Of a stretch of 64,000 nt of DNA, positions 60,941 to 64,000 are shown piece by piece (the first letter of the stretch is position 1; each line of letters starts with the position of its first letter). The position numbers and the translations under genes were made by a program. A model generated the notes under the pieces. The model made no database searches. It was not told the DNA's origin and worked only from the letters and a program-made list of their open reading frames with translations. The stretch is from Pseudomonas cichorii (GTDB taxonomy: Bacteria; Pseudomonadota; Gammaproteobacteria; Pseudomonadales; Pseudomonadaceae). The stretch lies in NCBI RefSeq assembly GCF_018343775.1, contig NZ_CP074349.1:558001-622000 (forward strand), written 5' to 3'.

Positions 60941-63556
60941 ATGGCCGATTGGCAGTCCCTCGATCCCGAGGCCGCTCGTGAAGCGGAAAAATACGAAAAC
61001 CCTATTCCCAGCCGTGAGCTGATTCTGCAGCACCTTGCCGAGCGCGGTTCGCCGGCAAGTCGCGAGCAACTGGTCGAAGAGTTCGGCCTGTCCACCGAGG
61101 ATCAATTCGAGGCCTTGCGTCGTCGTCTGCGGGCGATGGAGCGCGACGCTCAGTTGATCTACACCCGCCGCGGAACCTACGCGCCGGTGGACAAGCTGGA
61201 CCTGATCCTGGGCCGCATCACCGGGCACCGTGACGGTTTCGGTTTCCTGGTTCCCGACGATGGCTCCGACGACCTGTTCATGAGTCCGGCGCAAATGCGT
61301 CTGGTGTTCGACGGCGACCGTGCCTTGGCACGCGTTTCTGGCCTTGACCGCCGTGGCCGCCGTGAAGGTGTCATTGTCGAAGTCGTTTCCCGTGCTCACG
61401 AAACCATCGTCGGTCGCTACTTTGAAGAGAGCGGCATCGGTTTCGTCATCCCGGATAACCCGAAGATCCAGCAGGAAGTGCTGGTGACGCCCGGGCGCAA
61501 CAGCAGTGCGAAGATCGGTCAGTTCGTCGAGGTGAAAATCACCCACTGGCCGACGCCGCGCTTCCAGCCGCAGGGTGATGTGGTCGAAGTGGTGGGCAAC
61601 TACATGGCGCCCGGCATGGAGATCGATGTCGCGTTGCGCACCTACGACATTCCCCATGTATGGCCTGAGGCCGTGCTCAAGGAAGCGGCGAAGCTCAAGC
61701 CGGAAGTCGAAGAGAAGGATAAGGAAAACCGCGTCGACCTGCGTCACTTGCCTTTCGTGACCATCGACGGTGAAGACGCTCGCGACTTCGACGATGCGGT
61801 CTACTGTGAAGCCAAACCGGGCAAGCTGCGTCTGTTCTCCGGTGGCTGGAAGCTCTACGTGGCGATTGCCGACGTATCGAGCTACGTGAAGATCGGCTCG
61901 GCGCTGGATGCCGAGTCCCAGGTGCGCGGCAACTCGGTGTATTTTCCCGAGCGTGTGGTGCCGATGCTGCCTGAGCAGCTCTCCAACGGCCTGTGCTCGC
62001 TGAACCCGCTTGTTGATCGTCTGGCCATGGTGTGTGAGATGACCATCTCCAAGACCGGCGAGATGACCGACTACGTCTTCTACGAAGCCGTCATTCACTC
62101 CCATGCTCGCCTGACCTACAACAAGGTCAGCACGATTCTGGAGCAGCCGAAGACTTCCGAGGCCAAGGCGCTGCGCGGCGAATACGCTGAAGTAGTGCCG
62201 CACCTCAAGCAGCTTTATGCGATGTATAAAGTGCTGCTGGGCGCGCGTCATGTGCGTGGCGCAATCGATTTCGAGACTCAGGAAACCCGGATCATTTTCG
62301 GTTCCGAGCGCAAGATTGCCGAAATCCGCCCGACGACCCGCAACGATGCTCACAAACTGATCGAAGAGTGCATGCTGGCTGCGAACGTGGCCACTGCCGA
62401 ATTCCTGAAGAAGCATGAAATACCTGCGCTCTATCGTGTTCACGATGGTCCGCCGCCGGAGCGTCTGGAAAAGCTGCGCGCTTTCCTGGGCGAGCTGGGT
62501 CTGTCGCTGCATAAAGGCAAGGAAGGTCCTACACCGAAGGATTATCAGGCGTTGCTGGAAACCGTGCGCGATCGTCCGGATTACCACCTGATCCAGACCG
62601 TGATGCTGCGTTCGTTGAGTCAGGCGGTCTACAGCTCGGACAACAACGGTCACTTCGGCCTGAATTACGAGGCGTATACGCACTTCACTTCGCCGATTCG
62701 TCGTTATCCCGACCTGCTCACGCACCGGGCCATCCGCAGCGTGATCCGTTCGAAGCAGGATACGCCGCATGTTCGTCGTGCCGGTGCTGCAACGATTCCG
62801 AAGGCGCGTATCTACCCTTACGACGAAGCCATTCTGGAACAGTTGGGCGAGCAGTGCTCCATGAGCGAGCGCCGTGCCGACGAAGCTACGCGTGATGTGG
62901 TGAACTGGCTCAAGTGCGAGTTCATGAAGGATCGCGTAGGCGAGTCGTTCCCGGGCGTGATCACGGCCGTGACCGGCTTTGGTCTGTTCGTCGAACTGAC
63001 CGATATCTACGTCGAGGGTCTGGTTCACGTGACTGCCTTGCCAGGCGATTACTACCACTTCGATCCTGTGCATCACCGTCTCGCGGGTGAGCGCAGCGGT
63101 CGCAGCTTCCGCCTGGGCGATACGGTCGAAGTGCGCGTCATGCGTGTCGATCTGGATGAGCGCAAGATCGACTTCGAGGTGTCCGAGAAGGCGGCCAGCG
63201 CGCCGGTCGGTCGCAAGCGTCGCGGCCAGGAAACTGCGCCTGCACCTGCTGCCGAGAAGAGCAGCCCGGCTGCCAAGCCTGCCGGGCGTCGTGGCTCTGC
63301 GGCCAAGGAAGCCGTGTCCGAAGCCTATCGCCCCAGCGATGCCGCGGCGAAAAACGCCGAAGTGCGCAAAAGCCGGGAAATGAAAAAGGCTCTTCTGGAT
63401 CAGGCAAAGACCAGCGGCAAGACTTCCTCGGGTAAATCCGACAAGTCTGGTTCTGCTGCGTCGAAACCCAGTAAACATCGTAAGGGTCCGTCCAAGTCGG
63501 GCTCTGCTCCAGCTGCGAAAAGTGGCGGGGCGCGTAAACCCAAGGCCAAGTCATGA
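60941..63556 (+). CDS. rnr: Ribonuclease R
   Basis: RNase R is a 3'-5' exoribonuclease degrading structured RNA. The 871-residue protein has an N-terminal winged-helix segment, two cold-shock domains (about 80-240), the RNB catalytic domain with DGEDARDFDD (276-285) and TSPIRRYPDLLTHR, and an S1 domain (about 660-745). The final 120 residues are a Lys/Ser/Ala-rich tail. The next gene, rlmB, overlaps by 4 bases. The 225 bases upstream hold a weak hairpin (CCCTCT/AGAGGG near 60839-60864) and no clear promoter. Confidence 0.96.
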   Translation: MADWQSLDPEAAREAEKYENPIPSRELILQHLAERGSPASREQLVEEFGLSTEDQFEALRRRLRAMERDAQLIYTRRGTYAPVDKLDLILGRITGHRDGFGFLVPDDGSDDLFMSPAQMRLVFDGDRALARVSGLDRRGRREGVIVEVVSRAHETIVGRYFEESGIGFVIPDNPKIQQEVLVTPGRNSSAKIGQFVEVKITHWPTPRFQPQGDVVEVVGNYMAPGMEIDVALRTYDIPHVWPEAVLKEAAKLKPEVEEKDKENRVDLRHLPFVTIDGEDARDFDDAVYCEAKPGKLRLFSGGWKLYVAIADVSSYVKIGSALDAESQVRGNSVYFPERVVPMLPEQLSNGLCSLNPLVDRLAMVCEMTISKTGEMTDYVFYEAVIHSHARLTYNKVSTILEQPKTSEAKALRGEYAEVVPHLKQLYAMYKVLLGARHVRGAIDFETQETRIIFGSERKIAEIRPTTRNDAHKLIEECMLAANVATAEFLKKHEIPALYRVHDGPPPERLEKLRAFLGELGLSLHKGKEGPTPKDYQALLETVRDRPDYHLIQTVMLRSLSQAVYSSDNNGHFGLNYEAYTHFTSPIRRYPDLLTHRAIRSVIRSKQDTPHVRRAGAATIPKARIYPYDEAILEQLGEQCSMSERRADEATRDVVNWLKCEFMKDRVGESFPGVITAVTGFGLFVELTDIYVEGLVHVTALPGDYYHFDPVHHRLAGERSGRSFRLGDTVEVRVMRVDLDERKIDFEVSEKAASAPVGRKRRGQETAPAPAAEKSSPAAKPAGRRGSAAKEAVSEAYRPSDAAAKNAEVRKSREMKKALLDQAKTSGKTSSGKSDKSGSAASKPSKHRKGPSKSGSAPAAKSGGARKPKAKS

Positions 63557-64000
63557 GTCAGTTGGAAAAAATCTACGGCGTGCACGCTGTAGAAGCGTTG
63601 CTGCGTCATCACCCAAAGCGGGTCAAGCACATCTGGCTGGCTGAAGGCCGGAACGATCCTCGTGTCCAGGTGCTTGTCGAGCTGGCTGGTCAGAACCGCG
63701 TCACTATCGGTCAGGCTGAGCGTCGCGAAATGGACGCCTGGGTCGAGGGCGTGCACCAAGGCGTGGTTGCCGATGTCAGCCCGAGCCAGGTCTGGGGCGA
63801 GGCGATGCTCGATGAGCTGCTGGATCGTACCGAAGGTGCGCCGCTGATTCTGGTGCTCGATGGCGTTACCGATCCGCATAACCTCGGCGCATGCCTGCGT
63901 ACCGCCGATGCGGCCGGCGCGCTGGCAGTGATTGTGCCCAAGGACAAGTCGGCTACCCTGACGCCAGCTGTGCGTAAAGTGGCGTGTGGCGCGGCGGAAG
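63553..64000 (+). CDS. rlmB: 23S rRNA (guanosine-2'-O-)-methyltransferase RlmB, N-terminal part
   Basis: RlmB methylates G2251 of 23S rRNA. The first 149 residues are present and the rest lie beyond the window. The N-terminal substrate-binding domain starts SQLEKIYGVHAVEALL. The SPOUT domain begins with LILVLDGVTDPHNLGACLRT, which contains the family N-x(4)-R signature, and VRKVACGAAE. It overlaps the rnr stop by 4 bases, the same rnr-rlmB pairing as in E. coli. Confidence 0.95.
   Translation, partial: MSQLEKIYGVHAVEALLRHHPKRVKHIWLAEGRNDPRVQVLVELAGQNRVTIGQAERREMDAWVEGVHQGVVADVSPSQVWGEAMLDELLDRTEGAPLILVLDGVTDPHNLGACLRTADAAGALAVIVPKDKSATLTPAVRKVACGAAE

Noticed and set aside
60938..63478. 846-codon open frame on the minus strand
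   Set aside because: It mirrors rnr codon by codon on the other strand and matches no family; it arises from third-position GC bias.

Overview
The window is a chromosomal segment of a Pseudomonas, most likely from the syringae/fluorescens side of the genus. The evidence is the gene content and order (LPS core genes, msbA, mig-14, dnpA, hldE, then waaA, tolC, thiC, parE/parC, serB, psd, rhdA, motAB, rsgA, orn, the queG-to-purA block and rnr-rlmB), which from memory follows the P. aeruginosa PA5005 to PA4936 order in reverse. Supporting signs are the moderately GC-rich codon use, frequent TTG/GTG starts, and short extragenic palindromes built on the core TTCGCGAATGAATTCGCT. No insertion sequence, prophage, integrase, CRISPR array or rRNA operon was seen.

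Layout. 1-2112 (minus) is the first 704 codons of a very large protein resembling the DUF6543 / dermonecrotic-toxin-like family. 2434-6033 holds three overlapping plus-strand genes for LPS core decoration: a carbamoyltransferase, a GT2 glycosyltransferase and an Ssg-like glycosyltransferase. A WaaP/toluene-tolerance-type kinase-like gene faces them at 6049-6666. 6700-12317 carries msbA, mig-14, dnpA and hldE, so lipid A-core export, antimicrobial-peptide resistance, a PIG-L deacetylase and heptose activation sit together. 12383-15750 (minus) holds a Nudix-like unknown, an aldo/keto reductase overlapping an FAD oxidoreductase, and an SMR efflux protein. 15886-20934 contains waaA, tolC and thiC under a TPP riboswitch.

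21007-31210 contains a DUF3298 lipoprotein, nudF, a DUF1249 gene, cpdA, yqiA, and both topoisomerase IV subunits (parE, parC) separated by two envelope-type genes, then a PqiC-like lipoprotein. 31285-39573 has an AhpA-like membrane protein, serB, a PilZ-like protein, psd, rhdA and an HDOD protein. motAB (39774-41645) follows a very good sigma-28 (FliA) promoter. 41701-58162 is a dense housekeeping block: rsgA, orn, a TRIC-family membrane protein, queG, nnrE, tsaE, amiB, mutL, miaA, hfq, hflX, hflK, hflC, hisZ and purA. The end holds a chemoreceptor, two tandem tRNA-Leu(CAG) genes each with its own promoter, rnr, and the start of rlmB.

Nearly all of this is conserved core genome. The least explained items are the truncated giant toxin-like gene at the left edge, a nested inverted repeat in the leader of the PilZ-like gene, the Nudix-like gene beside hldE, and palindromic repeats, one of which supplies the waaA stop codon. 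I saw no convincing evidence of a wholly new multi-gene system.
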